Positions 31,936 to 40,853 of a stretch of DNA of 64,000 nucleotides are shown piece by piece. Below the pieces are notes generated by a model that did not search any database, was not told the DNA's origin, and saw only the letters and a list, made by a program, of their open reading frames with translations. The stretch covers positions 124,001 through 188,000 of the forward strand of contig NZ_JABELE010000009.1 of NCBI RefSeq assembly GCF_013009345.1, given 5' to 3'. The position numbers were made by a program, and so were the translations under genes. This stretch comes from Acinetobacter geminorum. GTDB taxonomy: Bacteria; Pseudomonadota; Gammaproteobacteria; Pseudomonadales; Moraxellaceae. Each line of letters begins with the position of its first letter. The stretch's first letter is position 1.

Positions 31936-32295
31936 ATGAAAAAGTATATTCTTTGGGGGCTTGTGATAAGCCTACTTTCAGCTTGCTCAAATAATGTATT
32001 AAATGCTGAAGCTCCTAAACAAGCTCAAGAACAGCAACAAAAGATAGAATCTAAGCCTCTAGTACCTAGCAAAAGTAAAGAATGGGATCCGTCTTTTGAT
32101 TGTGATCCAGTTAAAGCTAAGAATCTCATAGGTAAAACTGATTTAACAGAAAAGCAGATCCTATCGATGACTAATGCAAGAGTCTATCGAAGTGCTTATG
32201 TTGGGGAGCCAGTTACAGAAGAATTTCGCCCAGACAGAGTAACTATAGTACTCAACCCAGAAACTAAAAGAATAGTTGCTAGTATGTGCGGCTGA
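31936..32295 (+). CDS. Lipoprotein with peptidase inhibitor I78-like domain
   Basis: A 119-aa protein with a lipoprotein signal (LVISLLSACSNN, lipobox LSAC, Cys17) and a Gln/Lys-rich linker. The C-terminal domain (residues 54-119) has the I78 pattern: two Cys at its ends (FDCDPVKAKNLIGK and VASMCG) and the core ARVYR, EFRPDRVTIVLNP. The I78 family (elastase-inhibitor like) binds proteases in the periplasm, and a lipidated form would be membrane-anchored. It points toward the LysR gene. Confidence 0.72.
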   Translation: MKKYILWGLVISLLSACSNNVLNAEAPKQAQEQQQKIESKPLVPSKSKEWDPSFDCDPVKAKNLIGKTDLTEKQILSMTNARVYRSAYVGEPVTEEFRPDRVTIVLNPETKRIVASMCG

Positions 32296-32324
32296 GTCTT
32301 TATAGATTTGTTATAAATAAAAAA

Positions 32325-33257
32325 TTAATTCTGCCAATACGGTGTGTCTCCATAGATTTCAGCAAAATAATCTATTACCACTCGAATATTTAAGGGAGGA
32401 TGGCGGACATTTGGATAAATGGCTGCGATATGTTGTGGCTGGGATTTAATCGCGACTTCATATTCAGGTAAAAGCTTGATTAAGTGTCCTTGTTTTAAAG
32501 CTTCGCCAATCAACCAGTCAGGAAATAGAACAATACCCATACCATGAAGCGCAGCTGTCATTAAGCTCTCGGCATTGTTTGAAGAAAGTAAGGGGGTAAT
32601 TGGATAATGTACCCATTCTTTATCAGGCTTTCTCACTAACCAGCGGTTAGGACCTTCAAAACCTTTATAGACTAAGCATTTGTGTTGATTGAGATCTTTA
32701 GGCTGATCAAGTACACCATATTTGGCAACATACTGAGGAGAGGCGGCCAAATGATATTTTTGTGTAGCAAAAATACGTGCATGAAATGATGAATCAGTTA
32801 GCGTTCCAATCCGAAATATTAAATCTGTGCTTTCGCGTAACGGATCTATAAATTCGTCGGTTTGAATTAGCTCTATTAAAAGTCTTGGATAACGCTCTGA
32901 TAAACCCGCCAACCACGGCGCAATATGCCGTTGACCAAAAAATACAGGAGCATTAATGCGGACGAGTCCCGATGGCTCTATAGTTTTATCTTGTAATGCC
33001 TTTTGTGCTTCATCAAATTGTTCGGTAATTCTTTTTGCATATTCAAAAAATAATTTGCCCGATTCGGTCGGTGTGATTGCTCGCGTATTACGGTAGAAAA
33101 GTTGTTGCCCCAACGCATCTTCAAGCTGTTGGATGGTTCGAGAAATCATAGATGCAGATACGTCTTCTTTACGCGCTACATTCGAGAAGTTTTGAGCATT
33201 GTAAACGCTAATAAAGAACCGAAGCGTGCGGATATCAATCGAATTTGTTAAATCCAT
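32325..33257 (-). CDS. LysR-family regulator
   Basis: A 310-aa LysR protein with an HTH in residues 1-65 (VARKEDVSASMISRTIQQLEDALGQQLFYRNTR) and a CRCA-type effector domain (VRINAPVFFGQRHIAPWLAGL, then AASPQYVAKYG). Divergent from the paired DMT half-transporters, 99 bp apart. It probably controls them; the ligand is unknown. Confidence 0.87.
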   Translation of the reverse strand: MDLTNSIDIRTLRFFISVYNAQNFSNVARKEDVSASMISRTIQQLEDALGQQLFYRNTRAITPTESGKLFFEYAKRITEQFDEAQKALQDKTIEPSGLVRINAPVFFGQRHIAPWLAGLSERYPRLLIELIQTDEFIDPLRESTDLIFRIGTLTDSSFHARIFATQKYHLAASPQYVAKYGVLDQPKDLNQHKCLVYKGFEGPNRWLVRKPDKEWVHYPITPLLSSNNAESLMTAALHGMGIVLFPDWLIGEALKQGHLIKLLPEYEVAIKSQPQHIAAIYPNVRHPPLNIRVVIDYFAEIYGDTPYWQN

Positions 33258-33356
33258 TTGTGCAATTTCTGCAAAAGTGATTCATAAATTATGCTGTTTT
33301 TCTGATGAATTGGCTACCTTAGTATTCGTTGCCTAGATACAGAAGAGGCAATGTAG

Positions 33357-33791
33357 ATGCAAATTCTATTACTACTCCTAACCATTTTAGGGGGAATGGG
33401 GCTATCGGTCGAAGCTGGGCTTTTAGGGCCGTTAGGAAAGGAAGTAGGTGAGTTGTGGGCCACGTTTAGTATTTTTGGCGTGGGTGCAGCACTTACCTTT
33501 TTACTCATGTTGTTTTTTAGTCCACGTAATAGTCATTCATTTTTTACGCTTCCTTCTTGGCAATTACTCGGTGGTGTTCTTGGCCCTGCTTACGTCATTA
33601 TTTTGACCATTACCACTCCAATTATCGGTATTGCCATGACGATGATAGGCATTTTAGCGGGTCAGGTGTCTAAAAGTCTGATCATCGACCACTATGGTTT
33701 GTTGGGGACTCCGCACCGAAAGGTAGACCGTAAACGAATATTGGCACTCATCTTTATTATTGCTGCACTTGTACTTGTCGCAAAAGCATAG
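33357..33791 (+). CDS. DMT-superfamily half-transporter (YdcZ/DUF606), first of a pair
   Basis: A 144-aa protein with five hydrophobic helices and the DUF606 features LSVEAGLLGPLGKEVG (residues 16-31) and a conserved PAYVIILTITTPIIG segment. Paired small DMT proteins function as heterodimers, each giving five helices; the 9-bp gap to a second homologue fits. The substrate is unknown. The divergent LysR gene is the likely regulator. Confidence 0.82.
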   Translation: MQILLLLLTILGGMGLSVEAGLLGPLGKEVGELWATFSIFGVGAALTFLLMLFFSPRNSHSFFTLPSWQLLGGVLGPAYVIILTITTPIIGIAMTMIGILAGQVSKSLIIDHYGLLGTPHRKVDRKRILALIFIIAALVLVAKA

Positions 33792-33800
33792 GAGACGCGC

Positions 33801-34259
33801 ATGACAATTTTAATGATTTTTCTCGCCGTCATTGGTGGTGCTTTATTGAGTGTACAGGCCGCAATTAATGGTCAACTTGGAGCAAAAGTTGGTGTATTTC
33901 GTAGTGCTTTTTTGACTTTCTCAGTCGGTGCTTTAATTACGGCACTCCTTATTTTTTACTTTGAACCAAAACACACCTTAACGCTATTAGATGTTCCTAA
34001 ATGGCAGTTATTAGGCGCCATGTGTGGCGTACCTTATATTGTCATTATGGTACTGGCCGTGCAAAGAATTGGAGCTGCCGTAGCTACGGTAGCTGTAATT
34101 TTTGGGCAACTTTTGATGAGTATCTTGATTGATAACTTTGGCTGGTTTGGTAATGAAATGCTCCCTTTTTCACCGTATCGATTAGGAGCGCTAATTTGCT
34201 TAGGGATTGCTTTATATTTTATCTATTCAAGTAGTAAAGACAAAAAGATAGAAGCGTAA
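33801..34259 (+). CDS. DMT-superfamily half-transporter (YdcZ/DUF606), second of a pair
   Basis: A 152-aa paralogue of the preceding gene with the same five-helix layout. LSVQAAINGQLGAKVGVFRS (residues 16-35) and PYIVIMVLAVQRIGAAVATV are the family signatures. GGAGACGCGC lies before the ATG, and the gene is coupled to the first by 9 bp. Together they would form one inner-membrane transporter. Confidence 0.83.
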   Translation: MTILMIFLAVIGGALLSVQAAINGQLGAKVGVFRSAFLTFSVGALITALLIFYFEPKHTLTLLDVPKWQLLGAMCGVPYIVIMVLAVQRIGAAVATVAVIFGQLLMSILIDNFGWFGNEMLPFSPYRLGALICLGIALYFIYSSSKDKKIEA

Positions 34260-34472
34260 TATAAGCTTAAGATTGAAATTAATATAGGTCTCATTGTTGG
34301 TCGTAAAGCCTACTAATAATGAGGCTATACTTCATATTTTAAGTACGTTGATAAATGAATGAAGTTGCTGTCGAGAGAGAAAGACTCTTTAGTTCTAATC
34401 AGCGAAAAGGCATACCTTGAATATAAGAATACAATGTTTGAGCTCAATAAATTAAAAAGCAAAGATTTTTAC

Positions 34473-34524
34473 CCCGCAACAATCCGCTTCTCAAGCATCT
34501 CCATAAAAGTTTTTAAAACAATAT
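34473..34524 (-). repeat. Orphan copy of the 3' end of the 35194-36111 LysR gene
   Basis: 50 of 52 bases are identical to 35198-35249, in the same orientation, 725 bp apart. It covers the codons ending EKRIVAG but has no gene attached. The rest of 34260-34665 holds no ORF I can support. Confidence 0.85.
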
Positions 34525-34665
34525 CTTTTTATTGAAATTAATAAGATGGTGGTCGGTAGTTACTTCATCTTGATAAATTTAATTTTATCAAAAGATAAAG
34601 AAAAATTGAATAATATGTTTTTTTATGTAAAATAATGTGATTATACGTACAATTCTGTCTATAAG

Positions 34666-35013
34666 ATGTTAACTAGAAATTTTATAACTTCTTCCCTTAT
34701 TCTTTTTGCGGGTTTTCACCAATATGTTTATGCCATCGAAGACGTTTCTTTGCCCAGTCAGGTGCTACAAGATCAACGTTTAAAAGAGCTTAACCAGCAA
34801 TTACAAGACCAGCTTGCCCAGCAAACTCCTTACCAAAACACCAAGCCATTACAAGACTTTAAGCATCTGGTTATTGAAGAAAGCCCATGCGTAGTGGTTA
34901 AAGAAATTAGCCTTATCCCTTTAAATGCTCAGTCGTACTCTGAACTACAGCAATTTAATTTTGTGGTGAAAACTAGACACGAAGCATCAAAAATATTAAA
35001 AATAAAAATTTAA
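34666..35013 (+). pseudogene. 5' fragment of a CdiB/ShlB-type two-partner secretion transporter
   Basis: A 115-codon ORF with a signal peptide (residues 1-23, ending YVYA). A Gln-rich helix follows (VLQDQRLKELNQQLQDQL) and the start of a POTRA_2 domain (SPCVVVKEISLIPL). These are the first parts of a TpsB outer-membrane transporter, normally about 550-600 aa. It breaks off after FNFVVKT, the rest being ARHEASKILKIKI-type nonsense; the remaining POTRA and the barrel are missing. The partner exoprotein and any immunity gene are absent. It sits between two copies of a LysR 3' end, so it is the scar of a deleted CDI-like island. Confidence 0.72.
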
Positions 35014-35193
35014 ATAGAGTTAATGTATAAATATATATAGTGATTAAGCCAATTCTATCATGAAAATAGAATTGGCTTATTTTTTAAATTAATGAATATA
35101 GCTAGATTATTTAGATCAGTTGAATAATAGTTATCATTTTTGCAAAAGCATAAATAAGTAAAAATCTCTCAGATTGAAGAATATAAAATATTT

Positions 35194-36111
35194 CTAACCC
35201 GCAACAATCCGCTTCTCAAGCATCTCCATAAAGGTTTTTAAAATAATATTGTGATTTTTGCCCTTGTGAGTAATTAAACAAATAGGTGTGCTGTAATGCA
35301 TTTTCTCCTTTGAAACAGCTTGCATAAAACCATCTTCAACCCATTTTTTTGCATAGTGATCGGGTAAAAAACCCAAGAATTTTCCAGTTAAAATCAGAAA
35401 TGCGATGCCTTCACGGTCACTTGCTGTCGCCTTACAGTCTAAAAGCTGATGCAACTTTGCCGCTTCTGGTGTGATGGCATAATTAGGAAGGATTGCTTGC
35501 CATGTTTTTAACTCATCTAGATTCATGTTGCTGCACTGGCTGAACAACGGATGATTTTTGCCGCAATATAAAAATGAACTCTCGCTATATAAATCGAAAT
35601 AGTCTAGGCCAGACAAAGGCGTAACAAGTGGAATAACGCCTGCGTGCAAACGGTTATCGAGTACACGGCATTCAATATCTGACAGAGTACTCATACTGAT
35701 ATTAATAATAACCTCGGCATGTTCCTCTGCAAGTTGGGTCAACGTATTGGTGATATAGCCTCTTGGCATCGTCACAAGGTTGTTAATAATTCCGATATTA
35801 AACTCACCCTTAAGACGATTATGCATTTGGTTAACTTTGGAGCGGAAGTCTTCAATCGCTGCCGTAAGTACTTCGATATATTCTAAAATTTCTCGTCCTT
35901 CATCGGTCAGGGCAAAACCTGCGCGACCACGTTGGCATAGTCGAATGCCCAGACGATTTTCTAAATCACTCATATGCAAACTGATTGCAGAACGGCTAAT
36001 GCCAAGAATGCTTTCTGCAGATGTAAAACTATGACAGTCGCAAACCGTTTTAAATATTTTAAGTAATTTAATATCAAAATCAGTGACTTGATTTAATTTT
36101 TTGGGTTTCAT
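35194..36111 (-). CDS. LysR-family regulator of the adjacent aminotransferase/dehydrogenase genes
   Basis: A 305-aa LysR protein with an HTH in residues 12-70 (LKIFKTVCDCHSFTSAESIL, then SRSAISLHMSDLENRLG). The effector domain begins GEFNIGIINNLVT, near residue 105. Divergent from the aminotransferase gene with 98 bp between starts, the classic position of a pathway regulator. Its last 50 or so bases are duplicated at 34473. It probably senses beta-alanine or a related omega-amino acid, by inference. Confidence 0.86.
   Translation of the reverse strand: MKPKKLNQVTDFDIKLLKIFKTVCDCHSFTSAESILGISRSAISLHMSDLENRLGIRLCQRGRAGFALTDEGREILEYIEVLTAAIEDFRSKVNQMHNRLKGEFNIGIINNLVTMPRGYITNTLTQLAEEHAEVIINISMSTLSDIECRVLDNRLHAGVIPLVTPLSGLDYFDLYSESSFLYCGKNHPLFSQCSNMNLDELKTWQAILPNYAITPEAAKLHQLLDCKATASDREGIAFLILTGKFLGFLPDHYAKKWVEDGFMQAVSKEKMHYSTPICLITHKGKNHNIILKTFMEMLEKRIVAG
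35198..35249 (-). repeat. 3' end of the LysR gene, intact copy of the direct repeat
   Basis: Partner of 34473-34524, two differences in 52 bases. Here the repeat is part of the functional gene, ending two bases after the stop codon (35194-35196 reads as TAG on the minus strand). Confidence 0.85.
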
Positions 36112-36209
36112 TTAGTTTTGTTTTTTTAAATCTAAACTCAAGATAATTTGAATTTATCAAACTTATCTCGCTATGTACACTCAAAACCATAATTTGAAAA
36201 TAAACAGGA

Positions 36210-37592
36210 ATGGTTATGTTTGATACGGATAAATTCAGCGACTCTGAGCATACTTTGGATGCGGCTCAACCTAATAATAATATGCACATAAATTATCAAG
36301 CACACTGGATGCCTTTCTCAGCAAATCGAAACTTTGCTAAAGATCCGCGCATGATCGTGGGCGCAAAAGGATCATACCTAATTGATGATTCTGGCCGTGA
36401 AATTTACGATTCACTCTCAGGCCTATGGACTTGTGGTGCTGGTCATACGCTTCCTGAAATTCAACAGGCGGTAAGTGCACAATTAGGTCAGCTTGATTAC
36501 TCACCAGCTTTTCAGTTTGGCCATCCGTTGTCTTTTAAGTTGGCAGATAAAATTGTTCAGCATATGCCTGAAAAACTACAACATGTTTTCTTTACCAACT
36601 CGGGCTCAGAGTCTGCAGATACGGCGATCAAAATGGCACGTGCGTATTGGCGCATTAAAGGTAAACCAAGCAAAACCAAATTGATTGGTCGTGCACGTGG
36701 CTATCATGGTGTAAACGTTGCGGGAACAAGCTTAGGCGGCATTGGTGGCAATCGTAAAATGTTTGGTCAGCTTATGGATGTAGACCATTTACCGCATACC
36801 TTGCAGCCGAATTTAACTTTTACCAAAGGCTGTGCAGAAACAGGTGGGGTCGAGCTTGCCAATGAAATGCTTAAGTTAATTGAACTACATGATGCTTCAA
36901 ATATTGCAGCCGTAATTGTTGAACCTATTTCTGGTTCAGCGGGCTGTATTGTACCGCCAACGGGCTATTTACAACGTTTAAGAGAGATCTGTGATCAGCA
37001 TAACATCTTGTTAATTTTTGATGAGGTGATTACAGGTTTTGGGCGTTTAGGGACATGGACAGGGGCAGAATACTTTGGTGTAACACCAGATATTTTAAAT
37101 TTTGCCAAACAAATTACCAACGGCGCTATTCCACTGGGTGGCGTGGTGGCAAGCCACGAAATTTATGATGCCTTTATGCAGCAAGACTTACCAGAACATG
37201 CAGTCGAGTTTACCCATGGCTATACCTATTCGGCGCATCCGGTGGCTTGTGCGGCTGCTTTAGCAACACTCGATGTTTTAGAAAAGAAAAATTTAATCCA
37301 TCAATCGGCTGCATTGGCTCCAAGTTTTGAAAAAATGCTGCATGGCTTAAAAGGCGCACCGCACATTTTAGATATTCGTAATTGTGGTTTGATTGGTGCG
37401 TTGCAGTTAGCTCCGCGTGATGGCGATGCCACAATCCGAGGCTTTGAGCTTGGTATGAAACTCTGGAAAGAAGGGTTCTATGTTCGCTTTGGAGGCGACA
37501 CGCTTCAGTTCGGCCCAATGTTTAACAGTACAGAGGCTGATATTGACCGCTTAATGAACGCCGTGGGCGATGCGCTTTATCAAGTGAATTAA
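36210..37592 (+). CDS. Class III omega-aminotransferase (beta-alanine:pyruvate type)
   Basis: A 460-aa PLP-dependent class III aminotransferase. FTNSGSESADTAIKMARAYW (about residue 127) binds the cofactor phosphate. IFDEVITGFGRLG (about residue 271) holds the PLP-contacting Asp, and NFAKQITNG (about residue 298) the Schiff-base Lys. It resembles beta-alanine:pyruvate aminotransferases, converting beta-alanine to malonate semialdehyde. The next gene encodes the semialdehyde dehydrogenase and the third an amino acid permease, which supports this. The start could be ATG 36210 (MVMFDTD) or the ATG six bases later. Confidence 0.86.
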   Translation: MVMFDTDKFSDSEHTLDAAQPNNNMHINYQAHWMPFSANRNFAKDPRMIVGAKGSYLIDDSGREIYDSLSGLWTCGAGHTLPEIQQAVSAQLGQLDYSPAFQFGHPLSFKLADKIVQHMPEKLQHVFFTNSGSESADTAIKMARAYWRIKGKPSKTKLIGRARGYHGVNVAGTSLGGIGGNRKMFGQLMDVDHLPHTLQPNLTFTKGCAETGGVELANEMLKLIELHDASNIAAVIVEPISGSAGCIVPPTGYLQRLREICDQHNILLIFDEVITGFGRLGTWTGAEYFGVTPDILNFAKQITNGAIPLGGVVASHEIYDAFMQQDLPEHAVEFTHGYTYSAHPVACAAALATLDVLEKKNLIHQSAALAPSFEKMLHGLKGAPHILDIRNCGLIGALQLAPRDGDATIRGFELGMKLWKEGFYVRFGGDTLQFGPMFNSTEADIDRLMNAVGDALYQVN

Positions 37593-37698
37593 GGCTTATA
37601 GACATTTAAGAGCATTGGTAGCGTTATAGATGTTCTTTAAAAACCAAATGAAAAATACAGTTTGATCTGAAAACTAATTGTAGTAAGGAGTAACAACA

Positions 37699-39267
37699 AT
37701 GACAAATGGCCTAGAAGATTTTAGCTATGAAGAAGTTTCAACTGAAAATAGTACGCATAGTGAACAAGCCAAAAAAGTGCTAGGGCATTTCATTCAAGGA
37801 AGAATTGTATCTAAAACGGCAAGAAAACAGCCAGTTTACAATCCTGCGATGGGTGAAATTAGTAAAGAAGTCGAAATTGCAGATGCTCAAACGGTAAATG
37901 AAGCAGTTCAGGTAGCCGAGCAAGCATTTCCTGCATGGCGCGATACACCAGTCATTAAACGTGCGCGTGTCATGTTTAAGTTCAAACAATTATTAGAACA
38001 AAATGCCGAAAAGATTTGTGCTTTGATTGGGCAAGAGCACGGTAAAATTTCTCATGATGCTCAAGGTGAATTGCAACGTGGTATTGAAAATGTTGAATAT
38101 GCTTGCGGTGCACCAGAGCTTTTAAAAGGGGAATATTCAAAAAATGTCGGTCCAGATATCGACTCATGGAGCGAGTTCCAACCGCTAGGTGTGGTTGCAG
38201 GGATCACACCGTTTAACTTCCCAGCTATGGTAGCTTTATGGATGTTCCCAATGGCACTGGTCTGCGGTAACTGCTTTATTTTAAAACCTTCTGAAAAAGC
38301 GCCTTCTGCCGCTTTATTTTTAGCGGAGCTATTAAAACAGGCTGGATTGCCTGATGGTGTTTTTAGCGTTGTAAATGGCGATAAAGAGGCAGTTGATACG
38401 TTGCTACATCATCCTAAAATTCAAGCGGTTAGTTTTGTTGGTTCTACGCCTATTGCAGAGTACATATATCGTATGGCAACGGCGAGTGGTAAGCGTTGCC
38501 AAGCTTTAGGTGGAGCAAAAAATCATGCGATTATCATGCCTGATGCCGATATTGATAACGTAGTAACGTCATTGTTAGGCGCAGCTTTTGGTTCTTCTGG
38601 TGAACGTTGTATGGCATTGTCAGTAGCAGTTGCCATTGGTGATGAAGTTGCCGATGTAGTCATTGATAAGCTAACTCAAGAAATGAAAAAATTGAAGTTC
38701 GGCAACTATGCAGATGCAAGCAACGACTTTGGCCCACTGATTACCCAAGCACATAAAGACAAAGTACAAGCCTATATTCAAAGTGCAGAACAGCAAGGCG
38801 CAAAAATTGTGATAGATGGCCGTGATGCAAGACCGGCAGGCTATGAAAAAGGTTTCTTTGTTGGACCAACTTTAATTGATCAAGTCACACCAAACATGAC
38901 CAGTTACCAGCAAGAGATTTTTGGTCCCGTTTTGCAAGTTATGCGTGTGAATAATATGCGAGAAGCCATGCAACTCATTAATGATCATGAATATGGTAAT
39001 GGTACTTGTATCTATACTCGTGACGGTGAAGCAGCACGCTATTTTAGCAGTCACATTCAAGTCGGTATGGTGGGGATTAACGTGCCTTTACCGGTACCTG
39101 TTGCTTATCATAGCTTTGGTGGTTGGAAGCGTTCATTATTCGGTGATCTATATGCCTACGGTCCAGATGGTGTCCGTTTTTATACACGCCGTAAAACCAT
39201 TACCCAGCGCTGGCCTTCAACACAGGTCCGTGAAGCAAAACAATTTGCTATGCCTACATTAAATTGA
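37699..39267 (+). CDS. mmsA: CoA-acylating (methyl)malonate-semialdehyde dehydrogenase
   Basis: A 522-aa aldehyde dehydrogenase, slightly longer than the usual roughly 500 aa because of an N-terminal extension. PLGVVAGITPFNFPAMV (about residue 162) and ILKPSEKAP are the NAD-binding region. GSSGERCMALSVAV (about residue 303) carries the catalytic Cys, in the MmsA-specific form. It converts malonate semialdehyde to acetyl-CoA (or methylmalonate semialdehyde to propionyl-CoA) with NAD and CoA. AAGGAGTAAC is a strong ribosome-binding site. Same operon direction as the aminotransferase, 106 bp after it; a terminator follows. Confidence 0.88.
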   Translation: MTNGLEDFSYEEVSTENSTHSEQAKKVLGHFIQGRIVSKTARKQPVYNPAMGEISKEVEIADAQTVNEAVQVAEQAFPAWRDTPVIKRARVMFKFKQLLEQNAEKICALIGQEHGKISHDAQGELQRGIENVEYACGAPELLKGEYSKNVGPDIDSWSEFQPLGVVAGITPFNFPAMVALWMFPMALVCGNCFILKPSEKAPSAALFLAELLKQAGLPDGVFSVVNGDKEAVDTLLHHPKIQAVSFVGSTPIAEYIYRMATASGKRCQALGGAKNHAIIMPDADIDNVVTSLLGAAFGSSGERCMALSVAVAIGDEVADVVIDKLTQEMKKLKFGNYADASNDFGPLITQAHKDKVQAYIQSAEQQGAKIVIDGRDARPAGYEKGFFVGPTLIDQVTPNMTSYQQEIFGPVLQVMRVNNMREAMQLINDHEYGNGTCIYTRDGEAARYFSSHIQVGMVGINVPLPVPVAYHSFGGWKRSLFGDLYAYGPDGVRFYTRRKTITQRWPSTQVREAKQFAMPTLN

Positions 39268-39272
39268 TGAAT

Positions 39273-39303
39273 AAAAGGGAAAACTCTGATTTTCCCTTTT
39301 TTG
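39273..39303 (+). terminator. Terminator after mmsA
   Basis: AAAAGGGAAAA / TTTTCCCTTTT stem, then T residues, 5 bp after the stop. Confidence 0.88.
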
Positions 39304-39374
39304 TTTCGTACAAGTTGGAGAAGTACATTTTAAAACGGTTTTAAAATCAGTTTGTCAATTTGAAGGAATCGAAT

Positions 39375-40766
39375 ATGAACAATGATAAAACAACAAAATT
39401 AGGTGAAGGACTTTCTAATCGACATATCACCATGATTAGCATAGGTGGTGTTATTGGTGCAGGTTTATTTGTAGGCTCTTCTGCTGCGATTGCAAAAGCA
39501 GGCCCAGCCGCTGTACTCGCTTATATAATTACAAGTATTTTAGTTTTTCTGGTCATGCGCATGCTCGGTGAAATGGCGGTCGCGCAACCAGACACTGGTT
39601 CATTTTCTACATATGCCCGTAAAGCAATTGGCCCTTGGGCAGGGTTTACCATCGGATGGCTATATTGGTGGTTTTGGGTGCTGGTGATTCCAATTGAAGC
39701 TATTGCAGGGGCTGAAATTTTACACGCATGGTTCCCGCAAATCTCAAGTGCTGTCTATGCGCTTGCTTTTATTATTTTACTTAGTCTGGCGAATTTTTTT
39801 AGTACCAAAAGTTTTGGTGAGTTTGAGTTCTGGTTTGCACTCATTAAAGTTATTGCGATTGTAGTGTTTATTATCATTGGAGCAATGGCTGTCTTTGGAA
39901 TTTGGCCTTTAGCAACAAATGTCAGTGGTGTCGGCAATCTATTTTCAAATGGTGGATTTATGCCACATGGAATGGGCGGGGTTTTATCAGCAATTTTAAT
40001 CTCGGCATTTTCATTTTTTGGAATAGAAATTCTTTCTATTGCTGCGGCAGAATCTAAAAATCCCGAAGAAAAAATTAAACGTGCAACCAATTTGGTGCTA
40101 TACCGAATTATTTTATTCTTTGTTGTTTCTATTTTTCTTGCAGTTGCTTTGGTCGATTGGCGTTCACCAGACTTACAAAAATTTGGTACCTTCCAGTTTG
40201 TGTTAATGAGCCTGAATGTTCCTGAAACTAAACTGATTATGGATGCTGTCGTTTTTATTGCAGTTGCAAGCTGTATGAATGCCGCAGTTTACACTTCATC
40301 TCGCATGTTATTTGCTTTAGGTACGCGTCAGGAAGCACCGAGAGTTGTGACAAAAATTAATGGAGCAGGCGTACCAACCTCAGCTGTATTTTTATCTACG
40401 TTGATTGGTGTGGTCTGCTGTGCTGTCAACTATATGTTCCCGGGACAAGTCTTTGGGTTCTTGCTCTCAACCACAGGCTCAATTGCATTACTGGTGTATT
40501 TGGTGATTGCATTTTCACAATTGCGTTTAAGACATAAATGGGAAAAAGAGGGTACAGCTGTATCTTTTAAAATGTGGTTGTTCCCATGGTTAACTTGGTT
40601 TGTGATTTTAGTCATTATGACCGTTTTAGGTTATATGTTCTTATCACCAGCCTATAGTTATGAAACTACCTTATCTTTAGGTGTAACTTTGGTGGTGGTC
40701 ATTTGCGGGTTGTTTGTCACGCGAAAGCGTAAAGCAACCAGATCGGTTGCTATGAACTTAGATTAA
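39375..40766 (+). CDS. Amino acid permease (APC superfamily, GABA/beta-alanine-like)
   Basis: A 463-aa inner-membrane protein with 12 helices. The amino acid transporter signature spans helix 1 (ITMISIGGVIGAGLFVGSSA, residues 18-37) and the following loop VMRMLGEMAVAQPDTGSF. It resembles GabP-type permeases. The link to the aminotransferase and MmsA suggests uptake of beta-alanine or another omega-amino acid. I use ATG 39375 with GAAGGAATC upstream, not the earlier TTG. It is separated from mmsA by a terminator, so it probably has its own promoter. Confidence 0.86.
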   Translation: MNNDKTTKLGEGLSNRHITMISIGGVIGAGLFVGSSAAIAKAGPAAVLAYIITSILVFLVMRMLGEMAVAQPDTGSFSTYARKAIGPWAGFTIGWLYWWFWVLVIPIEAIAGAEILHAWFPQISSAVYALAFIILLSLANFFSTKSFGEFEFWFALIKVIAIVVFIIIGAMAVFGIWPLATNVSGVGNLFSNGGFMPHGMGGVLSAILISAFSFFGIEILSIAAAESKNPEEKIKRATNLVLYRIILFFVVSIFLAVALVDWRSPDLQKFGTFQFVLMSLNVPETKLIMDAVVFIAVASCMNAAVYTSSRMLFALGTRQEAPRVVTKINGAGVPTSAVFLSTLIGVVCCAVNYMFPGQVFGFLLSTTGSIALLVYLVIAFSQLRLRHKWEKEGTAVSFKMWLFPWLTWFVILVIMTVLGYMFLSPAYSYETTLSLGVTLVVVICGLFVTRKRKATRSVAMNLD

Positions 40767-40797
40767 TCATTCAATAAAATTAAATTGAATATAAATT

Positions 40798-40827
40798 AAA
40801 AAAGAGACCGTAAAAGGTCTCTTTTTT
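40798..40827. terminator. Bidirectional terminator between the permease and the efflux operon
   Basis: AAAAAAGAGACC / GGTCTCTTTTTT, a perfect 12-bp stem between convergent genes; A and T runs serve both strands. Confidence 0.9.
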
Positions 40828-40853
40828 AATTTATATTCCAAGGTTTAGACTAA

